DNA of 64,000 bases from Falsirhodobacter algicola (GTDB lineage Bacteria; Pseudomonadota; Alphaproteobacteria; Rhodobacterales; Rhodobacteraceae). Location: positions 620,001 through 684,000 of the forward strand of contig NZ_CP047289.1 in NCBI RefSeq assembly GCF_018279165.1. Reading direction: 5' to 3'. The notes under the pieces are model-generated. The model was not told the DNA's origin. It did not search any database and saw nothing but the letters and a program-made list of their open reading frames with translations. Position 1 is the stretch's first letter. Every line of letters starts with the position of its first letter. The position numbers and the translations under genes are program-made. Below are positions 45,004 to 58,414 of this stretch, one piece after another.

Positions 45004-45665
45004 CACCGGCTCGTCTCGCCGAGGCGGCGTTTCACATAGGTGCCGACGGTGTCGATCATCGGCTTCATATGCTGTTCATCGTCCTTAAAGAAGTGATCGG
45101 CACCCTCGATCACCTCATGGGTGATGGTGATGCCCTTTTGCTCGTGCAGTTTGTTCACGAGGCCGACGGTGTCCTTGGGCTGCGCCACGCGGTCGGCCGA
45201 ACCGTTCACGATCAGGCCCGAGGACGGGCAGGGCGCGAGGAACGAGAAATCGTACATGTTCGCCGGGGGCGCGACCGACACGAACCCCGTGATCTCGGGG
45301 CGGCGCATCAGAAGCTGCATGCCGATCCAAGCACCGAAGCTGAACCCCGCGACCCAGCAATGCTTGGCGTTCTGGTTCATCGATTGCAGGTAATCGAGCG
45401 CCGAGGCCGCGTCCGACAGCTCTCCGATGCCCTGATCGTATTCGCCCTGCGACCGACCGACGCCGCGGAAGTTGAACCGCAGGACGGTGAACCCCAGATT
45501 GTAGAACGCGTAATGCAGGTTGTAGACGACGCGGTTGTTCATCGAGCCGCCGAACTGCGGATGCGGATGCAGCACGATGGCGATCGGCGCGTCGCGTTCC
45601 TTCTGCGGATGGTAGCGGCCTTCAAGACGGCCCTCGGGACCGGCGAAAATCACTTCGGGCATCAT
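45003..45665 (-). CDS. Alpha/beta hydrolase
   Basis: 220 residues. Nucleophile elbow GFSFGAW (about 106), the early VLHPHPQFGGSMNNRVV (oxyanion region) and a late EGADHFF with the catalytic His. It resembles the small CocE/dienelactone-type hydrolases annotated in this group; substrate unknown. Tandem ATGs at 45665 and 45662 follow AAGAAGG. It is divergent from the SUF operon, sharing a 133-bp control region. Confidence 0.82.
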   Translation of the reverse strand: MMPEVIFAGPEGRLEGRYHPQKERDAPIAIVLHPHPQFGGSMNNRVVYNLHYAFYNLGFTVLRFNFRGVGRSQGEYDQGIGELSDAASALDYLQSMNQNAKHCWVAGFSFGAWIGMQLLMRRPEITGFVSVAPPANMYDFSFLAPCPSSGLIVNGSADRVAQPKDTVGLVNKLHEQKGITITHEVIEGADHFFKDDEQHMKPMIDTVGTYVKRRLGETSR

Positions 45666-45697
45666 GGGCCTTCTTGTTGCGGGCAGGATCGCCCAAG

Positions 45698-45714
45698 TTT
45701 AGAATCGTTCCAAA
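45698..45714. promoter_or_regulatory. Iron-responsive-type dyad upstream of the SUF operon
   Basis: TTTAGAATCGTTCCAAA is a near-perfect 7-3-7 palindrome (one mismatch), resembling the TTTAGAA-N3-TTCTAAA boxes bound by Irr-type regulators. It lies just upstream of TTGACT (45720-45725), a likely -35 for iscR, and could affect both iscR and the divergent hydrolase gene. Confidence 0.45.
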
Positions 45715-45798
45715 AGGGCTTGACTTTTGCGCGCCCTTGGGGCTGGAAAGCAGTTAAGCGGCCAAGGGGCCAACGTCAATGTGAATGGGGCTTGTGGG

Positions 45799-46260
45799 AT
45801 GAAACTCTCGACCAAGGGACGGTATGCGATGGTGGCGTTGGCGGACCTCGCGCTGCACCGAGGCGAGGTGCTGGTGTCGCTGGCGGAAATCTCGCGGCGG
45901 CAGGACATCTCCTTGCCCTATCTCGAACAGCTCTTCGTGAAGCTGCGCCGCGCTGGTCTGGTGGAGGCGGTGCGCGGCCCGGGCGGCGGCTATCGTCTGG
46001 CCCGCAGCCCCGACGCCATCCGCGTCAGCGAGATCATGGAGGCGGTCGAAGAGCATGTGAACGCCATGCGCAGCGGGGCCGGGGCCTCGGGCGGGGTGTC
46101 GGGCAGCCGGGCGCAATCCATGACGAACCGGCTCTGGGAAGGGCTTTCGGCGCATGTCTATGTCTTTTTGCATCAGACGCGGCTGTCGGATGTGGTGACG
46201 AACGGCATGGCGCCATGCCCGGCGGTTCCGGCCCTGTTCCGCGTGGTGGACGAGGAATGA
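45799..46260 (+). CDS. iscR: IscR-type Rrf2 regulator of the SUF operon
   Basis: 153 residues. Rrf2 winged helix: MKLSTKGRYAMVALADLAL, ISRRQDISLPYLEQLFVKL (recognition helix) and VRGPGGGYRLARSPD (wing). The segment that in E. coli IscR holds Cys92/98/104 reads EHVNAMRSGAGASGGVSGSR here, with no cysteine. The only Cys is near the C-terminus (GMAPCPAVP). A single-cysteine IscR is known from R. sphaeroides and still binds a cluster. First gene of the operon; its stop overlaps the desulfurase ATG by 4 bp. Confidence 0.9.
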   Translation: MKLSTKGRYAMVALADLALHRGEVLVSLAEISRRQDISLPYLEQLFVKLRRAGLVEAVRGPGGGYRLARSPDAIRVSEIMEAVEEHVNAMRSGAGASGGVSGSRAQSMTNRLWEGLSAHVYVFLHQTRLSDVVTNGMAPCPAVPALFRVVDEE

Positions 46261-47303
46261 ACGGGCGCGTCTATCTCGATTGGAACGCCACGACGCCGCT
46301 ACGCCCCGAGGCGCGGGCGGCGATGATCGGGGCGATGGATGTGGTGGGCAATCCGTCTTCGGTGCATGCCGAAGGGCGGGCGGCGAAGGCGCTGGTCGAA
46401 GGGGCGCGGGCGCAGGTCTCGGCGGCGCTCGGGGCGGATGGGGCGGATATCGTCTTCGTCTCCAGCGCGACGGAGGCGGCGGCGCTGGCCTGTGCGGGCC
46501 GGGGGCTGTCCTGTTCGGATGTGGAGCATGAGGCCGTTTCAGCGTGGTGCGATGCCTCGCTGCCCACGGATGCGAACGGGATCGTGACGGTGGCCGATCC
46601 GGCGCGCAGCGCGCTGCAACTCGCCAATTCCGAAACGGGGATCGTGCAGGTGCTGCCGTCCGGTCTTGCCGTCGCGGATCTGACGCAGGCCTTCGGAAAG
46701 CTGCCCCTCGCGTTCAACTGGCTGGGCTGCGACATGGCGCTGGTGTCGGCGCACAAGCTGGGCGGGCCGAAGGGCGTCGGCGCTCTGGTGATCCGGCGCG
46801 GCCTTGATGTCCCGGCGCAGCTGAAGGGCGGCGGGCAGGAGATGGGGCGCCGTGCGGGCACCGAGAATATCCTTGGCATCGCAGGCTTCGGCGCGGCGGC
46901 CGAGGCGGCCTCGCGCGACCTTGCGGATGGCGTCTGGGAGCGTGTGGCAGAAATTAGAAACATTCTTGAAAGTGCATTGTCTGCGGACGGGAATATGACT
47001 ATTTCAGTCGGCAAGGACGGTTCGCGTCTGCCGAACACCCTGTGTCTCGTCACCTCCGGTTGGAAGGGAGAGACGCAGGTCATGCAGATGGACTTGGCCG
47101 GGTTCGCCATATCGGCAGGATCGGCCTGTTCGAGCGGAAAGGTCCGGCAGAGCCGGGTTTTGCGCGCCATGGGCCTGAACGAGGTGGATGCCTCGTCGGC
47201 GGTGCGCGTCTCGCTCGGACCGGATGTGACACAGGATCAGGCGCTTCGGTTCGCGGACGCCTGGTCGAAGGCACGGTCGCGGCATCTTGCCCGCGCCGCG
47301 TGA
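46257..47303 (+). CDS. Cysteine desulfurase (IscS/NifS type)
   Basis: 348 residues. PLP-binding Lys in LVSAHKLGGPKGVGAL, His in VEHEAVSAW, ANSETGIVQV (usually ANNETG), and the mobile-loop active Cys in ISAGSACSSGKVRQS. It is a group I desulfurase, shorter than E. coli IscS (404). It releases sulfur from cysteine for cluster assembly. The ATG at 46257 overlaps iscR; the long in-frame extension to 45069 runs across iscR in another frame and is not real. A second, SufS-type desulfurase lies at the end of the operon. Confidence 0.9.
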   Translation: MNGRVYLDWNATTPLRPEARAAMIGAMDVVGNPSSVHAEGRAAKALVEGARAQVSAALGADGADIVFVSSATEAAALACAGRGLSCSDVEHEAVSAWCDASLPTDANGIVTVADPARSALQLANSETGIVQVLPSGLAVADLTQAFGKLPLAFNWLGCDMALVSAHKLGGPKGVGALVIRRGLDVPAQLKGGGQEMGRRAGTENILGIAGFGAAAEAASRDLADGVWERVAEIRNILESALSADGNMTISVGKDGSRLPNTLCLVTSGWKGETQVMQMDLAGFAISAGSACSSGKVRQSRVLRAMGLNEVDASSAVRVSLGPDVTQDQALRFADAWSKARSRHLARAA

Positions 47304-47315
47304 ATGGAGAAGAGA

Positions 47316-48836
<1,521 letters not shown>

Positions 48837-48846
48837 GGACAAGAAT

Positions 48847-49602
48847 ATGCTTAAGATCAACAACCTGCACGTCAAACTTGAAGAGGAGGAGAAGGTCATT
48901 CTCCGCGGTGTGGACCTCGAGGTCGAAGCCGGCAAGGTGCATGCGATCATGGGGCCGAACGGCTCGGGCAAGTCCACGCTGTCCTATGTGCTGTCGGGCC
49001 GCGACGGCTATGAAGTGACGGACGGTTCCGCGACGCTGGATGGCGAGGAACTGCTGGAGATGGAGCCCGAGGAACGCGCCGCGGCCGGTCTGTTCCTGGC
49101 CTTCCAATACCCGGTGGAGATCCCCGGCGTCGGCAACATGACCTTCCTGCGCACCGCGCTGAACGCACAGCGCAAGGCGCGCGGCGAAGAGGAAGTGTCG
49201 GCTGCCGATTTCCTGAAGCTGGTGCGCGAAAAGGCCGCGAGCCTGAAGATCGACGCCGACATGATGAAGCGCCCGGTCAACGTGGGCTTCTCCGGCGGTG
49301 AGAAGAAGCGCAACGAAATCCTGCAGATGGCGCTGCTGGAGCCGAAGATGTGCGTTCTCGATGAGACCGACTCGGGCCTCGACGTGGATGCCATGAAGCT
49401 GGTCGCCGATGGCGTGAACGCGCTGCGCAACGAAGGCCGGTCCTTCCTCGTCATCACGCACTACCAGCGCCTGCTGGACCATATCAAACCGGACGTCGTC
49501 CACATCATGGCCAATGGCCGCATCGTCCTGACGGGCGGGCCGGAGCTGGCGCTCGAAGTGGAGAAGAACGGCTACACCGACATTCTGGCGGGGGTGGAAT
49601 GA
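48847..49602 (+). CDS. sufC: Fe-S assembly ATPase SufC
   Basis: 251 residues. ABC-type ATPase of the SUF complex: Walker A GPNGSGKSTLSYVLSG (about 37), signature FSGGEKKRNEILQ, Walker B MCVLDETDSGLDVDA and H-loop VITHYQRLLDHI, the last two with the SufC-specific DETDSGLD sequence. AAGGA precedes the ATG. Its stop overlaps sufD (ATGATG). Confidence 0.97.
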   Translation: MLKINNLHVKLEEEEKVILRGVDLEVEAGKVHAIMGPNGSGKSTLSYVLSGRDGYEVTDGSATLDGEELLEMEPEERAAAGLFLAFQYPVEIPGVGNMTFLRTALNAQRKARGEEEVSAADFLKLVREKAASLKIDADMMKRPVNVGFSGGEKKRNEILQMALLEPKMCVLDETDSGLDVDAMKLVADGVNALRNEGRSFLVITHYQRLLDHIKPDVVHIMANGRIVLTGGPELALEVEKNGYTDILAGVE

Positions 49603-50876
49603 TGACGCTGCCGCAGGCGAAACTCGACATTCTGTCGGCACGGATCGCGGGGCTGCATTTCCCCTCGACCGGCTGGCAGGGCAAGGCACGCGGGGCGGCG
49701 CTGGAACGGCTGACGGCGATGGGGCTTCCCGGTCGTCGTGACGAATACTGGCGCTATACCGATCCGGCAAAGCTGCTGGCCCCCGAGGTCGACGCCGACA
49801 CCGCCAAGGGTGAGGTTGCCTTCGATGCGACCGACGCCCTGAAGGTGGTGTTCATGGATGGTGTGTTCGACGCGGACGCGTCGGATGATCTGTCCCTCGC
49901 CGGGGTGGAGATCGCGCGTCTGGCCGATGCCGTGACGGATCTGCACTGGGCGGGCGAGCTCTACGGCTCTCTGGAAACCGCAGGTCAGACCCCGGTCGCG
50001 CGTCCGTTCGCGGCGCTCGCCACGGCTTTTGCCACGGACGGGCTGCTGATCCGTGTGACGGGCAAGGCCGAACGCCCGGTGGCACTGGTTTATCGTTCCG
50101 AATCCAATGTTTCCGACGTGATCCTGCATCACTGTGTGAAGCTGGAGGAAGGCGCCGAGATGACGCTGCTGGAAAGCGGCGACGGCGGTGCGCGTCTGCT
50201 GACGAACCTCGAGGTGGACGTAGCCAAAGGCGCGCGCTTCCACCATGTGCGTGCGCAGGGCCGCAGCGAGAACCGCCGCGTGAACACGCATATCTTCGCG
50301 CGTATCGCCGAAGAGGCGCTGTTCAAATCCTTCACGGCGTCGATCAACGGCGTGATGACCCGGAACGAGGCGGTGCTCGACATCGCCGGTGACGATGCCA
50401 TCGCGCATGTGGCCGGTGCCACCGTCGGCGACGGGTCGGACTTCCACCACGACGATACGGTGTTCATCACCCATGCGGCGGAACGCTGCGAAAGCCGTCA
50501 GGTCTATAAGAAGGTCCTGAAGAACGGCGCGACGGGTGTGTTCCAAGGCAAGATCCTTGTGAAGCCGGGCGCGCAGAAGACCGACGGTTATCAGATCAGC
50601 CAAAGCCTGCTTCTGGACGGGGACAGCCAGTTCCTCGCCAAGCCGGAGCTGGAAATCTATGCCGACGACGTGAAATGCTCGCACGGTTCGACCTCGGGTG
50701 CGATCGACGAAACGGCGCTCTTCTATCTCCGCTCGCGCGGGGTGCCGCAGCGCCGTGCGCAATCGCTGCTGGTGCTGGCCTTCCTCGCCGAAGCGCTGGC
50801 CGAGATCGAGGATGACGTTCTGGCCGAAGATCTGCGTCTGCGGCTCGAAACTTGGCTCGACCGGCACGAGGGGTGA
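49599..50876 (+). CDS. sufD: Fe-S assembly protein SufD
   Basis: 425 residues, beta-helix partner of SufB. GLPGRRDEYWRYTDPAKLL near residue 42 and the C-terminal block KPELEIYADDVKCSHGSTSG and YLRSRGVPQRRAQSLLVLAF are the SufB/D family signatures; the His in CSHGSTSG corresponds to the cluster-site His360 of E. coli SufD. Start is ATG 49599, with a second ATG at 49602. Confidence 0.96.
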   Translation: MMTLPQAKLDILSARIAGLHFPSTGWQGKARGAALERLTAMGLPGRRDEYWRYTDPAKLLAPEVDADTAKGEVAFDATDALKVVFMDGVFDADASDDLSLAGVEIARLADAVTDLHWAGELYGSLETAGQTPVARPFAALATAFATDGLLIRVTGKAERPVALVYRSESNVSDVILHHCVKLEEGAEMTLLESGDGGARLLTNLEVDVAKGARFHHVRAQGRSENRRVNTHIFARIAEEALFKSFTASINGVMTRNEAVLDIAGDDAIAHVAGATVGDGSDFHHDDTVFITHAAERCESRQVYKKVLKNGATGVFQGKILVKPGAQKTDGYQISQSLLLDGDSQFLAKPELEIYADDVKCSHGSTSGAIDETALFYLRSRGVPQRRAQSLLVLAFLAEALAEIEDDVLAEDLRLRLETWLDRHEG

Positions 50877-50878
50877 GG

Positions 50879-51445
50879 ATGTCGCGAGGACTGCTGTCGC
50901 TGGTGGCGCAATCGGTGCAGGACCCGAGAGCCGGTCTTCGCGCGATCCTTGATCTGGAACCGGACGCGGGAGAGCGGGGCGCCTTCGTCGGCGTCGCCGC
51001 GATCCTGCCGACGCTTCTGATCTTTCTGACGCTGGGGCTTGCTGGGCAGGCCCCGGCGATTTTGCCTGTCAGCCCGCTCGCGCTGCTGCTGGTGCAGGGC
51101 GGCGCGCTTTTGTTCATGTCGGCGCTGGCCTTCGGGGTCGGCCGCTGGCGCGGGGGCAGGGGTTCCTTCGCCGATTGCGTTCTGATGCTGTCTTGGCTTC
51201 AGATCGTCATGGTGGCGGTGCAGGCGGGCCTTCTGGTCGTGGAAATCGCGCTTCCGCCGCTGGGTCCAGTGATCGGCATTCTGGCCATGGTGCTGATGCT
51301 GTGGCTGCTGACCAACTTCCTTATGGAGGTGCACGGTTTCACCCATCGCGGCCTCGTGCTGGTGTCCATCATCGGGACCACGCTCGGGGCGTCGATCGTT
51401 CTGGGCATCATCACCTCGCTTTTCATGGGGCCGACCAATGTATGA
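50879..51445 (+). CDS. Yip1-family membrane protein inside the SUF operon
   Basis: 188 residues, about five hydrophobic helices (from about residue 48 onward: AAILPTLLIFLTLGLAG, LLVQGGALLFMSALAFGVG, and three more). The pattern matches bacterial Yip1-domain proteins, whose role is unknown. It starts 2 bp after sufD and overlaps sufS by 8 bp, so it is made with the cluster-assembly proteins. A membrane anchor or a passenger role are both possible. Confidence 0.75.
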   Translation: MSRGLLSLVAQSVQDPRAGLRAILDLEPDAGERGAFVGVAAILPTLLIFLTLGLAGQAPAILPVSPLALLLVQGGALLFMSALAFGVGRWRGGRGSFADCVLMLSWLQIVMVAVQAGLLVVEIALPPLGPVIGILAMVLMLWLLTNFLMEVHGFTHRGLVLVSIIGTTLGASIVLGIITSLFMGPTNV

Positions 51446-52658
51446 CGTCGATGCGGTGCGCCGCGATTTTCCGATCCTGTCGCGGCAGGTGAACGGCAAG
51501 CCTCTGGTCTATTTGGACAACGGCGCATCGGCGCAGAAGCCGAAGGCCGTCATCGACGCGATCACCGAGGCGTATTCCAACGAATATGCCAACGTGCATC
51601 GCGGCCTCCACTTCCTATCCAACGCCGCGACCGATCGTTACGAAGCAGTTCGGGGCGTCGTTGCTAAGTTCCTGAACGTCCGCGATCCGTCGAGCATCGT
51701 GCACACCACCGGCTCCACCCAAGGGATCAACATGATCTCCTATGGTTGGGCCGCGCCGCGGCTTGAGGCCGGGGATGAGATCGTGCTGTCGGTGCTGGAA
51801 CATCACGCCAATATCGTGCCGTGGCATTTCCTGCGCGAACGTTCGGGCGTGGTGCTGCGGTGGGTCGAATGTGACGCGGACGGCCATCTGGATCCGCAGG
51901 CGGTGCTGGACGCGATCGGTCCGCGCACGAAGCTGATTGCAGTGACACATATGTCGAACGTGACGGGATCGGTCGTGGATGTCGCGGCGATCTGCGCCGG
52001 TGCGCGCGAGCAGGGGGTTCGGGTCCTTGTCGATGGTTCGCAGGCGGCGGTGCATATGCCGGTGGACGTGGAGGCGATCGGTTGCGATTTCTACGCGATC
52101 ACCGGCCATAAACTCTATGGGCCGAGCGGGTCGGGTGCGATCTATATCCGGCCTGAGCGCTTGGCCGAGATGCAGCCCTTCATGGGCGGCGGCGATATGA
52201 TCGACACCGTGACGCGCGATACCGTGACCTATGCGAAACCGCCGATGCGGTTCGAGGCAGGCACGCCCGGCATCGTTCCGCAGATCGGCTTTGCGGTGGC
52301 GCTGAACTACATGTCCTCGCTCGGAATGGAGAATATCGCCGCGCATGAGCGTCGTTTGCGGGATGTCGCGCGCGCGAAACTCGATGCGCTTGGCTGGGTG
52401 CGGGTGCAGGGGAATACGCCGGACAAGGGCGCGATCTTCTCGTTCACGCTGGATGGCGCGGCCCATGCCCATGATATCTCGACGGTTCTCGATCAGCGCG
52501 GTATCGCGGTCCGGGCCGGCACGCATTGCGCTTTGCCGCTGCTGAGCCATCTGGGCGTCGGCGCGACCTGCCGTGCGAGTTTCGGCCTCTACAACACCGA
52601 GGCGGAAATCGATGCGCTCGTCTCTGCGTTGGAACTGTGTCACGAACTTTTCGCGTGA
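51438..52658 (+). CDS. sufS: Cysteine desulfurase SufS
   Basis: 406 residues, group II desulfurase. PLP Lys in AITGHKLYGPSGSGAIYIR (about 226), His in LEHHANIVPWH, and active Cys in RAGTHCALPLLSHLGV (about 362), the short-loop form. LVYLDNGASAQKPKAVIDAI opens the PLP fold. It normally works with SufE or SufU, neither of which is in this operon. Last gene before tRNA-Arg. Confidence 0.96.
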   Translation: MYDVDAVRRDFPILSRQVNGKPLVYLDNGASAQKPKAVIDAITEAYSNEYANVHRGLHFLSNAATDRYEAVRGVVAKFLNVRDPSSIVHTTGSTQGINMISYGWAAPRLEAGDEIVLSVLEHHANIVPWHFLRERSGVVLRWVECDADGHLDPQAVLDAIGPRTKLIAVTHMSNVTGSVVDVAAICAGAREQGVRVLVDGSQAAVHMPVDVEAIGCDFYAITGHKLYGPSGSGAIYIRPERLAEMQPFMGGGDMIDTVTRDTVTYAKPPMRFEAGTPGIVPQIGFAVALNYMSSLGMENIAAHERRLRDVARAKLDALGWVRVQGNTPDKGAIFSFTLDGAAHAHDISTVLDQRGIAVRAGTHCALPLLSHLGVGATCRASFGLYNTEAEIDALVSALELCHELFA

Positions 52659-52701
52659 CTGATGTCTTGCCACGGTCTCGCGCGCCTGCTAGAGACCGCT
52701 G

Positions 52702-52781
<80 letters not shown>

Positions 52782-52810
52782 ATATTCTCATACAATTATT
52801 GGTTAGATGA

Positions 52811-52833
52811 GGCGCGGATCATACCGCGCCTTT
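52811..52833 (+). terminator. Intrinsic terminator after tRNA-Arg
   Basis: GGCGCGG-ATCATA-CCGCGCC followed by TTTG: 7-bp perfect stem, 30 bp after the tRNA. Confidence 0.75.
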
Positions 52834-52880
52834 GTCATGCGATCCGTGGCGATCATCTGACATGTGGGATCGCGCTATGA

Positions 52881-53162
52881 CCCGAAAAAGGACGATGTGC
52901 TCACTGCGGTGAGGGCGTTTTCCACCGCGCGGTGGATCCGGAGTATATCGGTTCGAGCCTGAACGGATCCATTCGACTGGGATGCTATTCTACAGCCAAG
53001 CAACCCACGCTGTACCTCAGTTCATCGCCCGAGAGTGTTGAAGCTGTCATGAAGGCGCATACGCGCGAACGAAAGAAGCCTTCGTCATGGGACTTGAGCG
53101 ATCCGCTTACCAGCACAGCTTATCGACTGATTATCCGGAAAGAGGCGACAAGCCTGCCGTGA
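52881..53162 (+). pseudogene. RES-domain-like fragment in an AT-richer patch
   Basis: The frame is open from 52881 to the stop at 53162, with a GTG at 52932. HRAVDPEYIGSSLNGSIRLG and QPTLYLSSSPESVEAVMKAH recall the opening of RES-domain proteins (toxins that degrade NAD), including the first Arg and the LYLSSSPE block. Only about 75-90 residues remain, against about 150 in the family, and no ribosome site is seen, so it is most likely a decayed copy. The patch 52782-53229 (448 bases) has visibly lower GC and a tract rich in A/T near 53160-53230; nothing else is recognisable in it. Confidence 0.4.
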
Positions 53163-53229
53163 TGAATGAAGTTACTAATCTATATTATGTGACTTACTTG
53201 TCTGCCCAAGTAGCAAACTGACTAATAAC

Positions 53230-53931
53230 TCAGTTCAACACGGCCGCCTGAAGAATATCCCCCGGGCCGGGTTTCTGAAGCAGCACGACCAGCTTTCCAT
53301 CCGTCGGCGCATCGATCTCGGCCGTCAGCGGCGTGCTGCCATTCCAATCTTGGATCGCCGTCCATTCGGTGACGATGTTGCGATAGACGATGCTGCGCCC
53401 TGCATTCTCTCCGGTGCGGATGTCGACCTCGGCCTCGGGGGTGTAATGGACGGCGATCACGCGCACCGGCTGCGGGAACGGGCGTTCGGCAGTGGCGGCG
53501 ACCTGCACCGTCGTCCCCTCGCGCGTCAGGTTCAGCGATACGCCGCCATCATCGGCGCTGTGGCGGCTGACGAGTTCGGTGATCATCTGCGGCTGCGTCC
53601 CCTCGACCCGGTCCTGACCGTCCACGATGAATTGCGGCGTATAGAGCGTGCGGCTGCCGGCAGCCCGCGCATAGGCCTTTTGGCGATCGGTGAATGCGGG
53701 TTTGGCGAAACTGTCGGCCCAGCCGATATAGTCCCAGTAATCGACATGCAGCGACAGCGCGATGATGCGCGGGTCCTGAACCAGCTCTTCCAGCAGCGCG
53801 TCGGCCGCCGGACAGGCCGAACAGCCCTGCGAGGTGAACAGCTCCACCACCACGGCCGATGTGGACTGGGCATGTGCCGTCCCGGCAAACCCCAGCGTCA
53901 GGCCGCACAAGGCACCGGCAAATCCACGCAT
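53230..53931 (-). CDS. DUF1223 thioredoxin-like secreted protein
   Basis: 233 residues. Signal peptide [20 protein letters not shown], cleavage near AHA-QST. The mature protein begins with [20 protein letters not shown], a thioredoxin-fold CxxC (about residues 37-40), and has [11 protein letters not shown] and [11 protein letters not shown], hallmarks of DUF1223. Probably a periplasmic redox protein; partner unknown. It is divergent from acnA across 203 bases containing short dyads. Confidence 0.85.
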   Translation of the reverse strand: MRGFAGALCGLTLGFAGTAHAQSTSAVVVELFTSQGCSACPAADALLEELVQDPRIIALSLHVDYWDYIGWADSFAKPAFTDRQKAYARAAGSRTLYTPQFIVDGQDRVEGTQPQMITELVSRHSADDGGVSLNLTREGTTVQVAATAERPFPQPVRVIAVHYTPEAEVDIRTGENAGRSIVYRNIVTEWTAIQDWNGSTPLTAEIDAPTDGKLVVLLQKPGPGDILQAAVLN

Positions 53932-54134
53932 TGTCAGATCCTTTCCTTTGGGGTGGTTTTAAGCGCGCAACGCGCGTCATGCCAATCAACGATTTGCGAG
54001 AAACCCATTATACGATTGGGTATGGCGTTTCGGCATACATTCGTATACCACTGTCGCTGAGTCTTGCACCGCGCAGCCGAGGCTGGCATCACGGTGCAGC
54101 GCCACCAACCCGAGCCAGTGCCAGGAGGCCCAAT
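53932..54134. promoter_or_regulatory. Divergent control region between the DUF1223 gene and acnA
   Basis: 203 bases with an AT-richer stretch around 54008-54052 that contains GTATG-GCGTTTCGG-CATAC (an inverted repeat) followed closely by the palindrome GTATAC. No -35/-10 pair is convincing. The dyads could be operator sites for acnA. Confidence 0.35.
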
Positions 54135-56840
<2,706 letters not shown>

Positions 56841-56856
56841 TCCCCGAAGCGACAGG

Positions 56857-56886
56857 AAAAAGCCCCGGCAGTGCCGGGGCTTTTTT
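56857..56886. terminator. Bidirectional intrinsic terminator
   Basis: AAAAAGCCCCGGC-AGT-GCCGGGGCTTTTTT: 13-bp stem flanked by A and T tracts, ending acnA and the convergent esterase gene, whose stop overlaps its last base. Confidence 0.92.
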
Positions 56887-57710
56887 CATAGCACCAACGC
56901 AAGACCGGCGGCGAATGTCGCGCCATGCGTCAGGCCGGGAAACACGGTCTCCTCCACGCTCAGGCCGCGATGCTCCCGCAGCATCTGTACGAGGTGATGC
57001 TTCTGCCGCGCCATTTCCGCTGCACCGCCGGGTTGATCCCTGCGCGCCTCGGCATCGCCATAGGCGATATGGATATGACCCGTCAGCCGCCGCGCGCCCG
57101 CCTCCGCCGTCCGGCGCATCATCAGACCGTCCTGCCACCAGAGCGATGGGCTGATCGGGGCATACCCCTCAAACCCGCCCTGCCCGGACACGAGCGCATG
57201 GAGCGCGAAAAGACCCCCATAGGAATGACCCCAAAGCGTGCGATGCCGGATCGCCGCATCCCCTTCGGCCGCCCGGCGCAGTGGGCCGATCAGCAGGGCG
57301 TGAAACTCGGCCGCGCCCCCGATCTGGCGACCGGGCTGCGCCGGATCGGGCATCGGCCCCGCGCCCGGCGACGGCGTATAATCGAGGCTGCGCTGATCGG
57401 TGTCGAATTTCCGATCCGTCCGATAGCCGATGCCGATGACATGATCGCGGGTGCGCGCCAGCATCTCGGGGGTCAGCGCATCGAAGGCGGCATTGCCGTC
57501 CAAAAGATAGAGCGCGCGGCCCGAGGAACCCTGCCGCGGGACTGCGCGGAAGATGCGGAACCGGCCCGTATCCTCCACCTCGATCCGGTGCGAGGCGGGG
57601 TTTGCTTGAAGGATCGCCATCTGCGCCTCCTGCGGCGCGAATTGGGCCCGCGCGGCCAAGGGCGCCAACAGCGCCGCCGTTCCGAACATGATCTGTCGCC
57701 GTGTCATCAT
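56886..57710 (-). CDS. Secreted esterase (siderophore-esterase/EstD-like fold)
   Basis: 274 residues. N-terminus [20 protein letters not shown] with an Arg-Arg pair suggests a Tat-type signal peptide. Nucleophile elbow [12 protein letters not shown] (about 159), Asp/His late ([11 protein letters not shown]), and the middle matches the putative-esterase family that includes IroE/BesA siderophore esterases; a general carboxylesterase is equally possible. ATG 57710 follows GGAGG by 6 bases. It is divergent from ccmA. Confidence 0.78.
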   Translation of the reverse strand: MMTRRQIMFGTAALLAPLAARAQFAPQEAQMAILQANPASHRIEVEDTGRFRIFRAVPRQGSSGRALYLLDGNAAFDALTPEMLARTRDHVIGIGYRTDRKFDTDQRSLDYTPSPGAGPMPDPAQPGRQIGGAAEFHALLIGPLRRAAEGDAAIRHRTLWGHSYGGLFALHALVSGQGGFEGYAPISPSLWWQDGLMMRRTAEAGARRLTGHIHIAYGDAEARRDQPGGAAEMARQKHHLVQMLREHRGLSVEETVFPGLTHGATFAAGLALVL

Positions 57711-57799
57711 TCCGCACCTCCATTCCGCGGGTTCTATGCCCTGCCCGGGCCGCCGAAAAGGCGCTTCCGCCGCCGCGTGTCATGCGCTACGCCAAAGCC

Positions 57800-58414
57800 A
57801 TGGAACTTCGCGTCTCGGGTCTGGGCTGCATGCGCGGCGGAACGATGGTGCTGCGGCATCTGTCCCTGCATCTGCGCGCCGGAGAGGCGCTGATCCTGCG
57901 CGGGCCGAACGGCGCGGGCAAGACGACGTTGCTGCGCACGCTGGCCGGCCTGCAACCCGCGGCCGAGGGGCGGATCGAAGCGCCGGAAGATGCCATCGCC
58001 CACTCCGGGCATCTAGACGGGGTGAAAGCGGCCCTGACGGTGCGGGAGAATCTGCGGTTCTGGGCGTCGGTCCACGGCCGGAACATCGGCACCGCGCTTG
58101 AGGATATGAACCTTTCCGACCTCGCGGGCCGGGCTGCGGGCACGCTGTCGGCGGGGCAGAAACGCCGCTTGGGCCTTGCCCGTCTGCTGGTCACGGGGCG
58201 TCCGATCTGGCTCTTGGACGAACCGACGGTGGCACTCGATACGGCCTCCACGGCGCTGTTCGTGCGGATGATCCAGCGGCATCTGGCGGGCGGCGGCATC
58301 GCGATCATCGCAACGCATGTCGATCTGGGGCTGGGCGCGCTGCCGGTGCTGGATCTGGGGCCGCTGCGCGCCATATCGCCCCCATCCGGCAGCTTCGACG
58401 AGGCTTTTCTGTGA
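57800..58414 (+). CDS. ccmA: Heme exporter ATPase CcmA
   Basis: 204 residues. Walker [17 protein letters not shown] (about 35), signature [15 protein letters not shown] (about 115), Walker [13 protein letters not shown] and H-loop ATHVDLGLG. With CcmB and CcmC it drives release of heme-loaded CcmE for cytochrome c maturation. The start at 57800 gives family length; 57782 is an alternative. Its stop overlaps the ccmB GTG by 4 bp. Confidence 0.93.
   Translation: MELRVSGLGCMRGGTMVLRHLSLHLRAGEALILRGPNGAGKTTLLRTLAGLQPAAEGRIEAPEDAIAHSGHLDGVKAALTVRENLRFWASVHGRNIGTALEDMNLSDLAGRAAGTLSAGQKRRLGLARLLVTGRPIWLLDEPTVALDTASTALFVRMIQRHLAGGGIAIIATHVDLGLGALPVLDLGPLRAISPPSGSFDEAFL

Noticed and set aside
45069-46256. 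In-frame upstream extension of the group I desulfurase
   Set aside because: It would run through iscR and the hydrolase in other frames; the family N-terminus (GRVYLDWNATTPLRP) begins at 46257.
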